Part shown: positions 36,788 to 47,022 of the stretch, one piece after another
Layout of the letters: each line of letters begins with the position of its first letter
Numbering within the stretch: position 1 is the stretch's first letter
NCBI GenBank assembly: GCA_009783085.1
Contig: WRHU01000001.1
Span: 192,196-256,195, forward strand
Direction: 5' to 3'
DNA length: 64,000 bases
From: Coriobacteriia bacterium
Lineage (GTDB): Bacteria; Actinomycetota; Coriobacteriia; Coriobacteriales; UBA8131
Translations under genes and position numbers: made by a program
Notes under the pieces: generated by a model
Database searches by the model: none
Told to the model about the DNA's origin: nothing
Seen by the model: only the letters and a program-made list of their open reading frames with translations

Positions 36788-38275
36788 TTATATGCCTAGA
36801 TTGGCTCGGATATTAAGCCAGATTATGATAAAAATGTTGCGGATAGGCTCAGATAAGGCAATAACCGTGATGATGACCAAGAGAGCCGCCAGAAGCACCA
36901 CAAACATCTGCCACATAGGAGGTGCTGCTCGATAGAGCTTGCTTACGCCTTTGGCATCGACGAGCTTGGTGCCCACCTTAAGCCGCACTAAAAATGACGA
37001 GGCCATACCACTGCGCCCCTTGTCAAGATACTCAACCAGATTAGAATGGGTGCCGAGCGCAACAATCAAATCGGCTTTTTTCTCCCACGCTAAAAGGAGG
37101 CCCAAATCCTCACTGGTACCTGCAAGCGGCCACACCTTTGCCTCAATCCCTAGCTCGTCAAGCCTTTTTTTAGAAGGACAAGTTTCGTCCTCGTAGGCAT
37201 GAGCAATAATTTCTGCCCCACAGCGCAGAGCCTTGTCGGTAACAGAGTCCATATCGCCGAGAATAATGTCGGGCTTAAAGCCGTTTTCTAAAAGCGCATC
37301 AGCACCGCCGTCAACGGCAATAAGCACGGGCTTGGCATCTCGAATATAGGGAACGAGTATCTGTATATCCCTTTGATAGTCGTAACCGCGCGCAACAACG
37401 AGCGCATGACGGCCTTTTATTGGCGTGTCAATCGTTGGTATCCACGGGTCATAAATGAGCGAAACGGATTGCTTTTCGAGATACTGTGCCGTGTTTTTTA
37501 CAAACTGCTCAAGCTCGGTATTAACACGTTCCTCGGCGGCGGCAAAAGAAGCGGTAATTGACTCGGTGTCAAGCACAACGCCCGAGGCGAGTGCCTCGTC
37601 TTTTGTATCGCTGGCATCATCATACTTTTCATCGTTTTGCTCGCTGCGCACACGGTATACCTTGTTGCCTTCAATGCGGATACTATCGCCGTCGTCGATA
37701 ACGTCAAAGAGTTCTGGCCCAACGGCATCAAGCAAAACAATGCCTGCATCAACAATGATTTGCGGCCCAACATTTGGGTAGCGCCCCGAAGTTGACTTGT
37801 CGGCGTTTATAACAGCACGCACGCCCGTTGCGACGAGCCCGTCTGCGGAAACACGATCAATGTCAACATGATTTATAACAGCGATGTCATCGGGCGCAAG
37901 ACGTTTAATGAGGTCTTTGGTTTTAAGCCCTTTTTGTGCCGTTCCTTGTATGGTTATGTTTGCTGTCGGAGCCTTTGAAGCCACGGTCTTGGTAGCCGCA
38001 GCTTTGCTAGCCGCAGCCTTACTAGCCGCAGCTTTACTGGTCGTAGTCTTGCTAGTCGTTGTCTTGCTAGTCGTTGCCTTGTTAGTCGTTGCCTTGGGAG
38101 CCGCAGCCTTGGTAGCTACTTTGGCAGCAGGCTTGGCAACAGCCTTTGTCACCACTTTGGAAGCAGCGTTAGCACCTGCTTTGGCGGTTGCCTTGGTGGC
38201 CTCGCGTGCCGTTTCGGTTGCATCGCTCACGGCGCTGCGGACAGTATCATAGGCTCGTTTTCCCGGCAGCTTCAT
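36788..38275 (-). CDS. steA: SteA-like putative cytokinetic ring protein with Lys/Ala/Thr repeat N-terminus
   Basis: ALVVARGYDYQRDIQILVPYIRDAKPVLIAVDGGADALLENGFKPDIILGDMDSV; C-terminal TM; next to recN as in other actinobacteria. Confidence 0.82.
   Translation of the reverse strand: MKLPGKRAYDTVRSAVSDATETAREATKATAKAGANAASKVVTKAVAKPAAKVATKAAAPKATTNKATTSKTTTSKTTTSKAAASKAAASKAAATKTVASKAPTANITIQGTAQKGLKTKDLIKRLAPDDIAVINHVDIDRVSADGLVATGVRAVINADKSTSGRYPNVGPQIIVDAGIVLLDAVGPELFDVIDDGDSIRIEGNKVYRVRSEQNDEKYDDASDTKDEALASGVVLDTESITASFAAAEERVNTELEQFVKNTAQYLEKQSVSLIYDPWIPTIDTPIKGRHALVVARGYDYQRDIQILVPYIRDAKPVLIAVDGGADALLENGFKPDIILGDMDSVTDKALRCGAEIIAHAYEDETCPSKKRLDELGIEAKVWPLAGTSEDLGLLLAWEKKADLIVALGTHSNLVEYLDKGRSGMASSFLVRLKVGTKLVDAKGVSKLYRAAPPMWQMFVVLLAALLVIITVIALSEPIRNIFIIIWLNIRANLGI
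37978..38110. repeat. 15-bp minisatellite in the steA-like gene
   Basis: KATTN KATTS KTTTS KTTTS KAAAS KAAAS KAAAT KTVAS pentads; DNA units visible as (gccgcagctttgcta)-type 15-mers. Confidence 0.85.
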
Positions 38276-40020
38276 GCGCGCTCTCCTAGCAGTTGACGGG
38301 CATGGTCGCGGGCAAGTTCATCTTGCTCGCCAGCAAGCATACGGGCAATCTCATCAACACGAGCTTCGCCCTCGATACGGGTAATGCTGGTGTTCACTTG
38401 GCCTTCGTCGCTGTGCTTTTCCACCACCCAATGAGCGTTAGCAGCTGCTGCAATTTGAGCAAGATGAGTCACCACAATAACCTGATGGGTTTGCGCCAAA
38501 TCGGCAAGACGCTGGGCGATTGCCATTGCAGTCGCACCACCAATGCCTGCGTCTATTTCGTCAAATACCAAGGTCAAAGGCGAGTTGACCTCATGAATAA
38601 CTGTTTTATAGGCAAGCATGATGCGCGAAAGCTCTCCGCCACTTGCAATTTTTGTGAGCGAACGAGGAGCAGACGAGGGAGCTGGCTGATATTTGAGCTC
38701 ATACCTATTTGAACCAGATGCAGTCCAAGCCTCAAGTTCAAGAGGCTGAACATCGAGCGTAAATAGTGCGTCACTCATGGCAAGTCCTGCTACAGCCTCG
38801 GTGAGTTCTTTGACAAAATCAGCACCCGCTGCAGCACGTTGCTCAGCAAGCTTAGTAGCAGCAGCTTCCAAGACTGCCCGTAAGCGCTCAAGCTCAGCCG
38901 TTGCAACTTTACGTTGTTCGTCGATATCCTCAGTGGCATTCAATAATTTTTCTGAGCGCGCCTGTGCCGCAAACACGTCTTCCATGCGCGGGCCAAAGCG
39001 CTTGCAAAGTCCCTCGAGGCTTCCCAAACGCTCAAGTGCAAGCTCCAAGGCTTCCGCATCAAACTCAATGCCATCACGATACACACGCAGTTGCGCAGAA
39101 AGCTCATCGGCAAGAATGAGAACTTCATCTAACTGCGCAGAGAGCGCATCGAGTTCGGGGTCGATATTTTTGCTGTGCCCAAGCTCATTTTGTGCCTGAG
39201 CAAGCGCATTGAGCGCCCCCGTTTCGTCACGCAGTGCATCATAAGCGCCGCCCGAGGCCTGAGCAAGCTCCTCGCCGTTGCGCAGGCGCGGCAACTGTGC
39301 CTCAAGCTCCTCGTACTCCCCTTCTACCGGAGCAACTGCCTGTATTTCACGCAGGATAAACTCAGCTTGTTCGAGCTCAAAGGCAGAGGTACGGGCAGCA
39401 TCTTCAAGGCGCTTAAGTGCCTCGAGCGCCGTGTGGTATTCAGCAAAAGCCTGTTGGTAGCTTAAAAGTGCCTCGGCGACAGGCGTGCCGCCAAACGTGT
39501 CAAGCGCCACACGATGCTCTCCCGCACGCAACAAACTCTGGTGTTCATGCTGGCCGCATAAATCAACAAAAGGCCCGAGCTTCTCGTTAAGTGTTCCAAC
39601 AGTTACAAGAGCGTCGTCAAGCGTGCAACGTGAGCGCCCATCGGCACTCACCTTACGAGTTACGAGATATTCAACAATTTCTCTTGTGGGTTCGTCTGTA
39701 GCTTGAGCGCTCGTAGCTTGACCGCCCGTAGCTTGAGCACCCGCTGCTTGACCGCTTGAACCTTGCTCGCCCAAATCCTGACTGCCTAAAACCTGGCTGT
39801 CTAAAACTTGCTCGCTAAAAACTGCCTCAACACGCAAGCCCGACGCACCATCGCGCACAAACGAAGCATCGGCACGCTCACCAATTAAGAGTTTGAGCGC
39901 ATTAAGAAGCGCCGTTTTGCCCGCACCAGTTTCGCCCGTAAGCACACTGAGGCCTGCACCAAAGCTCAAAGTTGCTTCTTCAATCAGGGCAACATTATGC
40001 ACCCGTAGCTCATCAAGCAT
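38272..40020 (-). CDS. recN: DNA repair protein RecN
   Basis: LDELRVHNVALIEEATLSFGAGLSVLTGETGAGKTALLNAL; LVFDEIDAGIGGATAMAIAQRL. Confidence 0.95.
   Translation of the reverse strand: MLDELRVHNVALIEEATLSFGAGLSVLTGETGAGKTALLNALKLLIGERADASFVRDGASGLRVEAVFSEQVLDSQVLGSQDLGEQGSSGQAAGAQATGGQATSAQATDEPTREIVEYLVTRKVSADGRSRCTLDDALVTVGTLNEKLGPFVDLCGQHEHQSLLRAGEHRVALDTFGGTPVAEALLSYQQAFAEYHTALEALKRLEDAARTSAFELEQAEFILREIQAVAPVEGEYEELEAQLPRLRNGEELAQASGGAYDALRDETGALNALAQAQNELGHSKNIDPELDALSAQLDEVLILADELSAQLRVYRDGIEFDAEALELALERLGSLEGLCKRFGPRMEDVFAAQARSEKLLNATEDIDEQRKVATAELERLRAVLEAAATKLAEQRAAAGADFVKELTEAVAGLAMSDALFTLDVQPLELEAWTASGSNRYELKYQPAPSSAPRSLTKIASGGELSRIMLAYKTVIHEVNSPLTLVFDEIDAGIGGATAMAIAQRLADLAQTHQVIVVTHLAQIAAAANAHWVVEKHSDEGQVNTSITRIEGEARVDEIARMLAGEQDELARDHARQLLGERA
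39698..39820. repeat. 15-bp minisatellite inside recN
   Basis: gtagcttgagcgctc / gtagcttgaccgccc / gtagcttgagcaccc / gctgcttgaccgctt / gaaccttgctcgccc / ... encoding SEQVL DSQVL GSQDL GEQGS SGQAA GAQAT GGQAT SAQAT. Confidence 0.9.
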
Positions 40021-40873
40021 GATGCGCCCCATCAAACAAAGCGGCAAGACGGGCATAAAAATCAGGAGTGTTATAACGCACTAAGGTAAGTCCTTCATCT
40101 GCCCGCTTAACCGCCAAAGAAGCAATGGCAGACTCACCAGAATTAAACTGCTGTCCGTCAACATAGGCAATCGCCGTTTGATCAGACTGCGGGCAAATAA
40201 CGAGCTCCGTAACATCGTTAGGGGCAGTAACTATTGAGGGCGTGGCAAACGGATGCGGAGAAAGAGGAACCACACACAGGCCCCGATGCCCCGGCGTAAG
40301 CAACGGCCCACCAGCAGCAAGCGCATAGGCCGTCGAGCCCGTCGCCGTGGCCACAATAGCGCCATCGCCCCGCAGCTCAAAAAGATGGTCATTGTTGATG
40401 CTCAGGTCAATGATGATGTTGCAACCAAGATTGCTACGTCCCACAAAAACCTCGTTGAGTGCTGAGCACGTAGCCTGAGAACCGTCCTCATACGTAATAG
40501 TCGCCTCAAGCATAACACGCTGCTCTAAAACAACTTCGCCCGCAAGTACCGCCGTGAGAGCCTCAGCAAGCACGCCAGAAGTCGCACCAGCCAAAAAACC
40601 GACGTTACCATAGTTAAAACCAAGGAGCGGAACTTTGGTTCCCGCAACAACACGGGCGGCGCGCAGCAGCGTTCCGTCGCCACCAAAGGCACACACCAGC
40701 TCAAACGAGTGTATGCGTGCGACCAAATCGTCGTAGACCACAGAGCCTAATACCAAGTCATCGCTTGAGGCGGTTTCAGTTTCAAGGCCTCGCTCCTCAA
40801 GCCAGAGTTTGGCTTCGAGCAATGCTTCAAGAGCGGCTTCATTCGGACTGTTTGCAACAAGTAAAACTTTCAT
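40013..40873 (-). CDS. nadK: NAD kinase
   Basis: CAFGGDGTLLRAARV; LRGDGAIVATATGSTAYALAAGGP. Confidence 0.95.
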   Translation of the reverse strand: MKVLLVANSPNEAALEALLEAKLWLEERGLETETASSDDLVLGSVVYDDLVARIHSFELVCAFGGDGTLLRAARVVAGTKVPLLGFNYGNVGFLAGATSGVLAEALTAVLAGEVVLEQRVMLEATITYEDGSQATCSALNEVFVGRSNLGCNIIIDLSINNDHLFELRGDGAIVATATGSTAYALAAGGPLLTPGHRGLCVVPLSPHPFATPSIVTAPNDVTELVICPQSDQTAIAYVDGQQFNSGESAIASLAVKRADEGLTLVRYNTPDFYARLAALFDGAHHA

Positions 40874-40900
40874 ACTAACCTCAATCAAAGAGCTTCATTT

Positions 40901-41725
40901 TTACGTAAGCTGCGCGTGGGCAGCTTCGACAACTTCTTTAGTACTGATGGTAGCATCATTGGCATCTTTTTGAATCAACAATATGTATTCGATATTGCCC
41001 TTTTGACCTTTTATCGGAGAAAAAATAAGCCCGCGCGCTGCCAGCGTGGACGGCGCAAGGGCTGCAAGTACCATTTCGATTGCCTGTGCGTGGTGGGCCT
41101 TTTCTCGCACCACTCCGCCTATAACGAGTGATTTGGGAAGCTCAAACTGGGGTTTTATCAAAGCGATGCAATAAGCCTTTTGTCCGAGAAGAGCCTCCAG
41201 CGTTTCGATAAGCCGAGAAAGTCGGGTAAAGCTCACATCTATAACTGCGAGATCAAAAGGTGCTCCCAATTCTGCGGGCATAACTTTCTTGATGTTGGTA
41301 CGCTCAAAAAGGCGTACCCGATTGTTTTCTCGTAACTCCCAAGCAAACTGTCCGTATCCTACATCAACAGCACAAACCTTTGCAGCGCCGTGTTGGAGCA
41401 GGCAGTCGGTAAAACCACCTGTTGAAGCACCAATGTCGATACAACGCAAACCCTCTGCAGAAAGCTCGAAGGCCCCAAGCGCAGCTGCAAGCTTCTCCCC
41501 TCCTCTTGAAACAAAACGCTTTTTTGGCTCTATGGTAAGGGGCACATCAACAGCTACAAGGAGGCGTGGCTGAACAAGCGCCGTGCCATCAGAAAATACC
41601 ACGCCAGCTAAAATGGCTCGCTCGGCTTGGGCCTCATCGGCAAAATGCCCCTGTTTTACCAGCAGCTCGTTTAGGGGTACTTTGTCTGGTGTGGGCTTTT
41701 TGCTCATTGAGAAGCGCTCGCTCAT
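40901..41725 (-). CDS. tlyA: TlyA-family rRNA 2'-O-methyltransferase
   Basis: S4-like N-terminus, FVSRGGEKLAAALGAF, CIDIGASTGGFTDCLLQHGAAKVCAVDVGYGQ. Confidence 0.93.
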   Translation of the reverse strand: MSERFSMSKKPTPDKVPLNELLVKQGHFADEAQAERAILAGVVFSDGTALVQPRLLVAVDVPLTIEPKKRFVSRGGEKLAAALGAFELSAEGLRCIDIGASTGGFTDCLLQHGAAKVCAVDVGYGQFAWELRENNRVRLFERTNIKKVMPAELGAPFDLAVIDVSFTRLSRLIETLEALLGQKAYCIALIKPQFELPKSLVIGGVVREKAHHAQAIEMVLAALAPSTLAARGLIFSPIKGQKGNIEYILLIQKDANDATISTKEVVEAAHAQLT

Positions 41726-41744
41726 GCGTCCTAAAAATGCTCGC

Positions 41745-43634
41745 CTACAAAGCTTGCAGTTTCTTTAAGATGGTTGCAGTTATTTGCGGAGCGGTAAGTC
41801 CCAAGGATTCAAAGAGGCAGGCAACAGAGCCGTGGGTTATAAACTCATCAGGCAAGCCCAGCGTCAAAACTGGTGTTTGAGAGGGCTTATCTAAGCGAGC
41901 CAAAGACTCAAGCACAGCACTACCAAAGCCTCCCGTTGTGGTGCCGTCCTCAAGCGTAACGATAAGCTTAGTCTTGGCAGCCGCAGATACCGCCTGCTCG
42001 TCAAGCGGCTTTACCCAAAGCATATTTTCAACCCGAGCTTTGATGCCTTGTTCGGCAAGTAAGTCGGCAACCGCAAGGGCCAATCCCACAAAGCGTCCAA
42101 CCGCCAAAAGGGCAACGTCATCTCCTGAGCGCAGTCTGCGTGCTTGGGCAACGGGCAAAACCTCGGGTGCCTTGTCCTTTGCGCACACCTCGCCAAGAGC
42201 ACGGGGGTAGCGCAGGGCAACCGGTCCGTCGGTGAGCGCCAAGGCAGTATGCAAGGCATCTCTAAAATCACTCTCGTTGGTAGGTGCGAGAATCCTCATA
42301 TTAGGAATTGCACGCAAGTACGCCAAATCAAACGCACCATGGTGCGTAGGGCCGTCTTCTCCTACCAAGCCAGCGCGGTCAACACAAAACACAACGTGCT
42401 GGTCTTGCAGGGCAACGTTGATAGCCATTTGGTCAAAGGCACGCTGCAAGAACGTCGAATAAATAGCAACAACGGGAAGTTTTTTGCCGAGCGCCAATCC
42501 TGCCGCCAAGGCAACGGCGTGTTCCTCGGCAATGCCTACGTCAAAAAAGCGCTTTCCAAACTTCTTTTTGAACCCTGCCAACCCTGTGCCGTCCTCCATT
42601 GCTGCCGTAATGGCAACAATGTCTGGGTTATGCTCAGCCTCTGCGATAAGTGCATCAGAAAAAATCGACGTAAAGCTTTTTGCATCTTTGCTCGGCTTGG
42701 ATAAAACTTCGCCTGTCTTTTGATCAAACGGCCCAATGCCGTGAAAAAGGTCAGGGCGCTTCTCGGCAGGTTCGTAGCCAAGACCCTTTTTTGTAACCGC
42801 ATGAATAAGCGTAGGGCCGTCGGTTGTTTTTGCACGCTCAATAACATCATTGAGCGTGGCACTTGAGTGACCGTCAATAGGACCAATATATTTGATGCCC
42901 ATGTCCTCAAAAAACATTCCCGGAACAAAGAGTTTTTTGACGGAGCTTTTTACCCGCTCGCCGGCGCGCACCAAAAGACGTCCAGGTCTGCCAAAGCGGC
43001 TCAAGCCACCTTCAACCGTATCGCGCGTAAGCGTGTAGGGCTTACTCATGCGAGCCTTGCCCAGATATAAAGAAAGCGCACCAACGTTGCGGGCGATGCT
43101 CATTTCGTTGTCGTTTAAGATGATGGTGATGTTGCGCTGATCATGACCAATCTGGTTTAAGGCCTCAAACGCCATGCCACCAGAAAGTGCGGCATCGCCG
43201 ATAAGCACCACAATCTGCTCGTTGCTACCACGTAAATCACGTGCCGCCGCCAAGCCACAGGCGATTGAGAGCGAATCTGAGGCGTGTCCTGACTCATGGG
43301 CATCATAAGGGCTCTCATCACGCCGAGGAAAGCCGCAAATGCCCTCAAAGGTACGCAGAGTGTCAAAGCGTCCATTGCGGCCCGTAATAAGCTTATGCGC
43401 ATAGGATTGGTGCCCCACGTCAAAGACAAGACGGTCGATTGAAAAATCATAGGCACGATGCAACGCCAACGTAAGCTCTACCGTACCCAGAGAAGGAGCG
43501 AGATGGCCTCCCGTTTGCGCCGTTACCTCAATCAGACGCTCCCGAATCTCTGCGGCAAGCTTTTCGCTTTCCTCAGTGCTGAGCGCCTGTAAATCACTGG
43601 GACGCTCAATGCGTTGTAAAATGCATTCCTCCAT
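41745..43634 (-). CDS. dxs: 1-deoxy-D-xylulose-5-phosphate synthase
   Basis: GHQSYAHKLITGR, GDAALSGGMAFEALN, DRAGLVGEDGPTHHGAFDL. Confidence 0.96.
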   Translation of the reverse strand: MEECILQRIERPSDLQALSTEESEKLAAEIRERLIEVTAQTGGHLAPSLGTVELTLALHRAYDFSIDRLVFDVGHQSYAHKLITGRNGRFDTLRTFEGICGFPRRDESPYDAHESGHASDSLSIACGLAAARDLRGSNEQIVVLIGDAALSGGMAFEALNQIGHDQRNITIILNDNEMSIARNVGALSLYLGKARMSKPYTLTRDTVEGGLSRFGRPGRLLVRAGERVKSSVKKLFVPGMFFEDMGIKYIGPIDGHSSATLNDVIERAKTTDGPTLIHAVTKKGLGYEPAEKRPDLFHGIGPFDQKTGEVLSKPSKDAKSFTSIFSDALIAEAEHNPDIVAITAAMEDGTGLAGFKKKFGKRFFDVGIAEEHAVALAAGLALGKKLPVVAIYSTFLQRAFDQMAINVALQDQHVVFCVDRAGLVGEDGPTHHGAFDLAYLRAIPNMRILAPTNESDFRDALHTALALTDGPVALRYPRALGEVCAKDKAPEVLPVAQARRLRSGDDVALLAVGRFVGLALAVADLLAEQGIKARVENMLWVKPLDEQAVSAAAKTKLIVTLEDGTTTGGFGSAVLESLARLDKPSQTPVLTLGLPDEFITHGSVACLFESLGLTAPQITATILKKLQAL

Positions 43635-43682
43635 GTAAAGTTGACCTACCCTGTCTGTCCTGCACTATGCCCACAGCAGGTG

Positions 43683-44204
43683 TTAGTTTTCGTCGCTGTC
43701 GCTTTCCGTTTTTTTCTCGGCTTCCTTTTCTGCGTCGCTGTCCGTTTCATTCGCTTCGCTGTTTTCTCCCCCAGAAACAACCCCGGCTTTCTCGGCAGCC
43801 TCAAGCGCTGCTTCGATAGCTTCTGCGACCTCGGCAGCGTCTGTTGCGTCAGCAACGGAGGTGCCTCGAGCGTCCTCTTTTGTGCCCTCTTGGGCATCGT
43901 CTGGAGCATCGTTCTCAGAGCCACTCTCAGCGCTGTCTTCGGCGCGTTCTTTATCGTCGGCAGCCTTACCAGCAGCCTTGTCAGCAGCCTTACCAGCCTT
44001 CGGCTTTTTATCCCCATCAAGTGCCTCAAGCTCATCAAACGAAAAATCCACTCTATCTATCAAGTCAACACACTGGCTTCCGAGCTGCAGCGCCTCATCA
44101 AACAAATCAAGACACTTCTCCAGCGGAACGTCCTTTGAGCGCACCTGTACAACAATGTCCTCAAGGTCTTTGCGTAAGCCAACGTAGTTGTTTTGTTCGT
44201 CCAT
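43683..44204 (-). CDS. xseB: exodeoxyribonuclease VII small subunit with about 100-aa acidic/Ala-rich C-terminal extension
   Basis: GLRKDLEDIVVQVRSKDVPLEKCLDLFDEALQLGSQCVDLIDR core; low-complexity tail. Confidence 0.8.
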   Translation of the reverse strand: MDEQNNYVGLRKDLEDIVVQVRSKDVPLEKCLDLFDEALQLGSQCVDLIDRVDFSFDELEALDGDKKPKAGKAADKAAGKAADDKERAEDSAESGSENDAPDDAQEGTKEDARGTSVADATDAAEVAEAIEAALEAAEKAGVVSGGENSEANETDSDAEKEAEKKTESDSDEN

Positions 44205-44218
44205 AGTTTTCACCTCTA

Positions 44219-44773
44219 TCAAACAGGCACTTCAGATGCCGTAGGGTTTTCTTGCAGCTCGGGCCGTTCTTGCAATTCAGACGTTTCTTGCAACTCGGGC
44301 GTTTCTTGCAGCTCAGGCCTTTCTTGCAGCTCGGGCCGTTCTTGCAACTCAGGCGCATCTAGGCTCGCTGCTATTTTACCAAGTACCCCGTTTACAAAGC
44401 TTGAGGAATCGTCCTCACCGCCGTATTGTTTTGCCAACTCAACCGCCTCATTAATTGAAACACTTTGAGGCACCTCGTCAACATACATCATTTCAAAAAT
44501 CGCCATGCGCAAAACGCTCAAGTCCACCAGCGGCATACGCTCGATGCTCCAATTCTCAGACGTTTGGGCGATAAGAGAGTCAATCTCTGTTCTATGCTCT
44601 GTAGTACCCTCAAGCAAAAGCTTGGAAAACTCGCACGGTATGCCAATCTCATCAACGTAGAGTTCTTGGGCAAGAATATCGGCAACTGGTATGCCGGTAA
44701 TTCCCGATTGGTACAAAATCTGTACCACTTTGCGACGAGCGGCAGTTCGGTTTTGATGTCTAAGATGAGTCAT
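44219..44773 (-). CDS. nusB: transcription antitermination factor NusB with C-terminal hexad repeat tail
   Basis: RTAARRKVVQILYQSGITG...MPLVDLSVLRMAIFEMMYVDEVPQSVSINEAVELAKQYGGEDDSSSFVNGVLGKIA then ELQERP ELQERP ELQETP ELQETS ELQERP ELQENP. Confidence 0.92.
   Translation of the reverse strand: MTHLRHQNRTAARRKVVQILYQSGITGIPVADILAQELYVDEIGIPCEFSKLLLEGTTEHRTEIDSLIAQTSENWSIERMPLVDLSVLRMAIFEMMYVDEVPQSVSINEAVELAKQYGGEDDSSSFVNGVLGKIAASLDAPELQERPELQERPELQETPELQETSELQERPELQENPTASEVPV
44240..44357. repeat. 18-bp minisatellite in the nusB 3' coding region
   Basis: Six 18-bp units of the form (antisense) ttcttgcagctcgggccg. Confidence 0.92.
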
Positions 44774-44785
44774 TTCTCTTAAACG

Positions 44786-45136
44786 TCAGCCTGCAAATTG
44801 AATGCCGTCGACCGTTACATTGACCTCAGAAACGTCGATACTCACTTGGCTTTCAAGCGCATCTGCTACGGCCTCACGAATATCAGCGGCAATGCTCACC
44901 AACCGATAGCCGTACAACACCTGAACGTGAACATCAACAATAACCTGGTCATTCTCACCATAGATGAAAATGCCTGGAGTTGGATGACGCTTGCTCAGGC
45001 TGGCAATAAGGTTACCCGGCGTTTGGGGTGAGCCCACCTGCGCAACGCCCTCAACCTCAGAGGCGGCAAGACCTACGATAGTTTCGATGACGCCAGGAGC
45101 GATAGTAAACCCGCTCAATTCTGCATACTGTTCCAT
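44786..45136 (-). CDS. Asp23/Gls24 family protein
   Basis: GFTIAPGVIETIVGLAASEVEGVAQVG; VDVHVQVLYGYRLVSIAADIREAVADALES. Confidence 0.9.
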   Translation of the reverse strand: MEQYAELSGFTIAPGVIETIVGLAASEVEGVAQVGSPQTPGNLIASLSKRHPTPGIFIYGENDQVIVDVHVQVLYGYRLVSIAADIREAVADALESQVSIDVSEVNVTVDGIQFAG

Positions 45137-45144
45137 ACAACACC

Positions 45145-46488
45145 TCAGCTTACATGTTTTTCGATAAAGTCGGTCTGAACGTCGCCTGCAACAAAGGCAG
45201 GAATATCAAGAAGGGCACGATGAAAGCTTGTGGTTGTCTTGATGCCCTCGATAACGAGCTCCTCAAGCGCACGTTTTCCGCGTGCAATAGCTTCCTCACG
45301 TGTAGCCCCTGTTACGATAAGTTTTGCAATAAGCGAATCGTAGGTGGGTGGCACGGTATAACCCTCAAAAACGTGTGAATCAACGCGAACGCCTGGACCC
45401 CCGGGAAACCGCAGGCGTGTAATCATACCGGGAGAAGGCCAAAAATTGTTGTCGGGATCCTCTGCGTTAATGCGAAACTCTATTGAATGACCACGGGGGG
45501 TAAAGGGTGTGCGCTCAGCAAAACTAATAGGCTCACCGGCGGCAATACGCAGTTGCTCTTTAATGATGTCGGTACTGGTAATTTGCTCGGTTACGGGGTG
45601 CTCAACCTGCACGCGCGTGTTCATTTCCATGAAATAGAAATCGCCATTTTTGTCGAGCAAAAACTCGATGGTGCCCGCATTTTGATAGCCCACCTCGCGT
45701 ACTGCCAGCAAAGCCGCCGCGCCCATTTTCTCTCTGAGTTCAGGAGTAAGCGCTGGAGAAGGAGCCTCCTCGAGCAGTTTTTGATGGCGTCTTTGAATGG
45801 AGCAATCGCGCTCGCACAGATGCAGGGCATTACCGTGCGAATCGGCAAGTATTTGTATTTCGATGTGGCGTGGCTGGCTTACCAGCTTTTCAAGATAGAC
45901 TTCGTCATTACCAAAAGCAGCGCCCGCCTCAGTTTTTGCCTGAGTAAAAGCAGATTCAAGTTCGTCTGCATTTTCAACGGCACGCATACCTTTGCCGCCA
46001 CCGCCAGCACTCGCTTTTATGAGTACAGGATAGCCAACTTCATCGGCAAAACGAGCGGCATCGGCAACCGTTTCTATAGCGCCATCTGAGCCCGGAACCG
46101 TTGGCACGCCAATACGCTTCATGGTGTCGCGCGCCGTTGACTTGTCGCCCATCAACTCTATTGCCTCTGCCGAAGGCCCAATCCACACGAGGTCATTATC
46201 CTTTACGGCGCGCACAAAATCGGCGCGCTCAGCCATAAAGCCGTAGCCGGGGTGGATAGCCTGAGCACCGCGCGAAACCGCAGCACCAATAACCGCAGAA
46301 AAATTGAGATAGGACTGCGCAGATGGTGCAGGCCCAATGCAGACCGTTTCGTCGGCAAGCTTTACCGCAAGCGTATCGCGGTCAGCCTCTGAGTACACAG
46401 CAACCGTTTTAACACCGAGCTCACGGGCAGCCCGAATGATACGAACGGCAATCTCGCCGCGGTTAGCAATCAGAATCTTATCAAACAT
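45145..46488 (-). CDS. accC: biotin carboxylase
   Basis: [71 protein letters not shown]. Confidence 0.95.
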   Translation of the reverse strand: MFDKILIANRGEIAVRIIRAARELGVKTVAVYSEADRDTLAVKLADETVCIGPAPSAQSYLNFSAVIGAAVSRGAQAIHPGYGFMAERADFVRAVKDNDLVWIGPSAEAIELMGDKSTARDTMKRIGVPTVPGSDGAIETVADAARFADEVGYPVLIKASAGGGGKGMRAVENADELESAFTQAKTEAGAAFGNDEVYLEKLVSQPRHIEIQILADSHGNALHLCERDCSIQRRHQKLLEEAPSPALTPELREKMGAAALLAVREVGYQNAGTIEFLLDKNGDFYFMEMNTRVQVEHPVTEQITSTDIIKEQLRIAAGEPISFAERTPFTPRGHSIEFRINAEDPDNNFWPSPGMITRLRFPGGPGVRVDSHVFEGYTVPPTYDSLIAKLIVTGATREEAIARGKRALEELVIEGIKTTTSFHRALLDIPAFVAGDVQTDFIEKHVS

Positions 46489-47022
46489 CTATACCACCGT
46501 CGTAGCGATAGGCTCGTCAATAATGGGCTCAATATAGAATAAAACGGTGCCATACTCAACAGGCTGAGCATTTTCAACGCAAATCTCGCGCACCGTTCCC
46601 ATTTGCTCGGCGTTAATCTCATTCATAAGTTTCATGGCCTCGACAATGCACAGAGCCTGACCAGCACTTACCTTGTCGCCCTCTTTTACGTAGGCAGGCT
46701 TATCGGGCGCAGGAGCAGCGTAGAACGTACCCACCATCGGAGCAACAACAGCAACCCAGTGAGCAGGGCGAGATTGGTCATCGGCAGCTGCGTCGGCTCC
46801 TCCAGCAGGCACAGGAGCTCCTGCTTGCGCAACATCAACGGTGGGCGCACCACTTGCAGCACCACCAGCCGCAGCCGCGCCAGCAACACCAGCAAGCGCC
46901 TCCAAGGGCAACTGTCCGGGCGCACGCACGGTAATTTTCGAGCCTGCCTCCTCAACCGTTACCTCACCAATACCGCTGTCTTCAACAACGCGGATAAGTT
47001 CGCGAATCTGGTTCATATCCAC
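46489..47022 (-). other. predicted nested internal-start product: stand-alone AccB-like BCCP (177 aa)
   Basis: AAGGAGG (revcomp of 47031-47037), 8-nt spacer, in-frame GTG at 47022 giving (M)DMNQIRELIRVVEDSGI, which aligns with a canonical AccB N-terminus. Confidence 0.5.
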
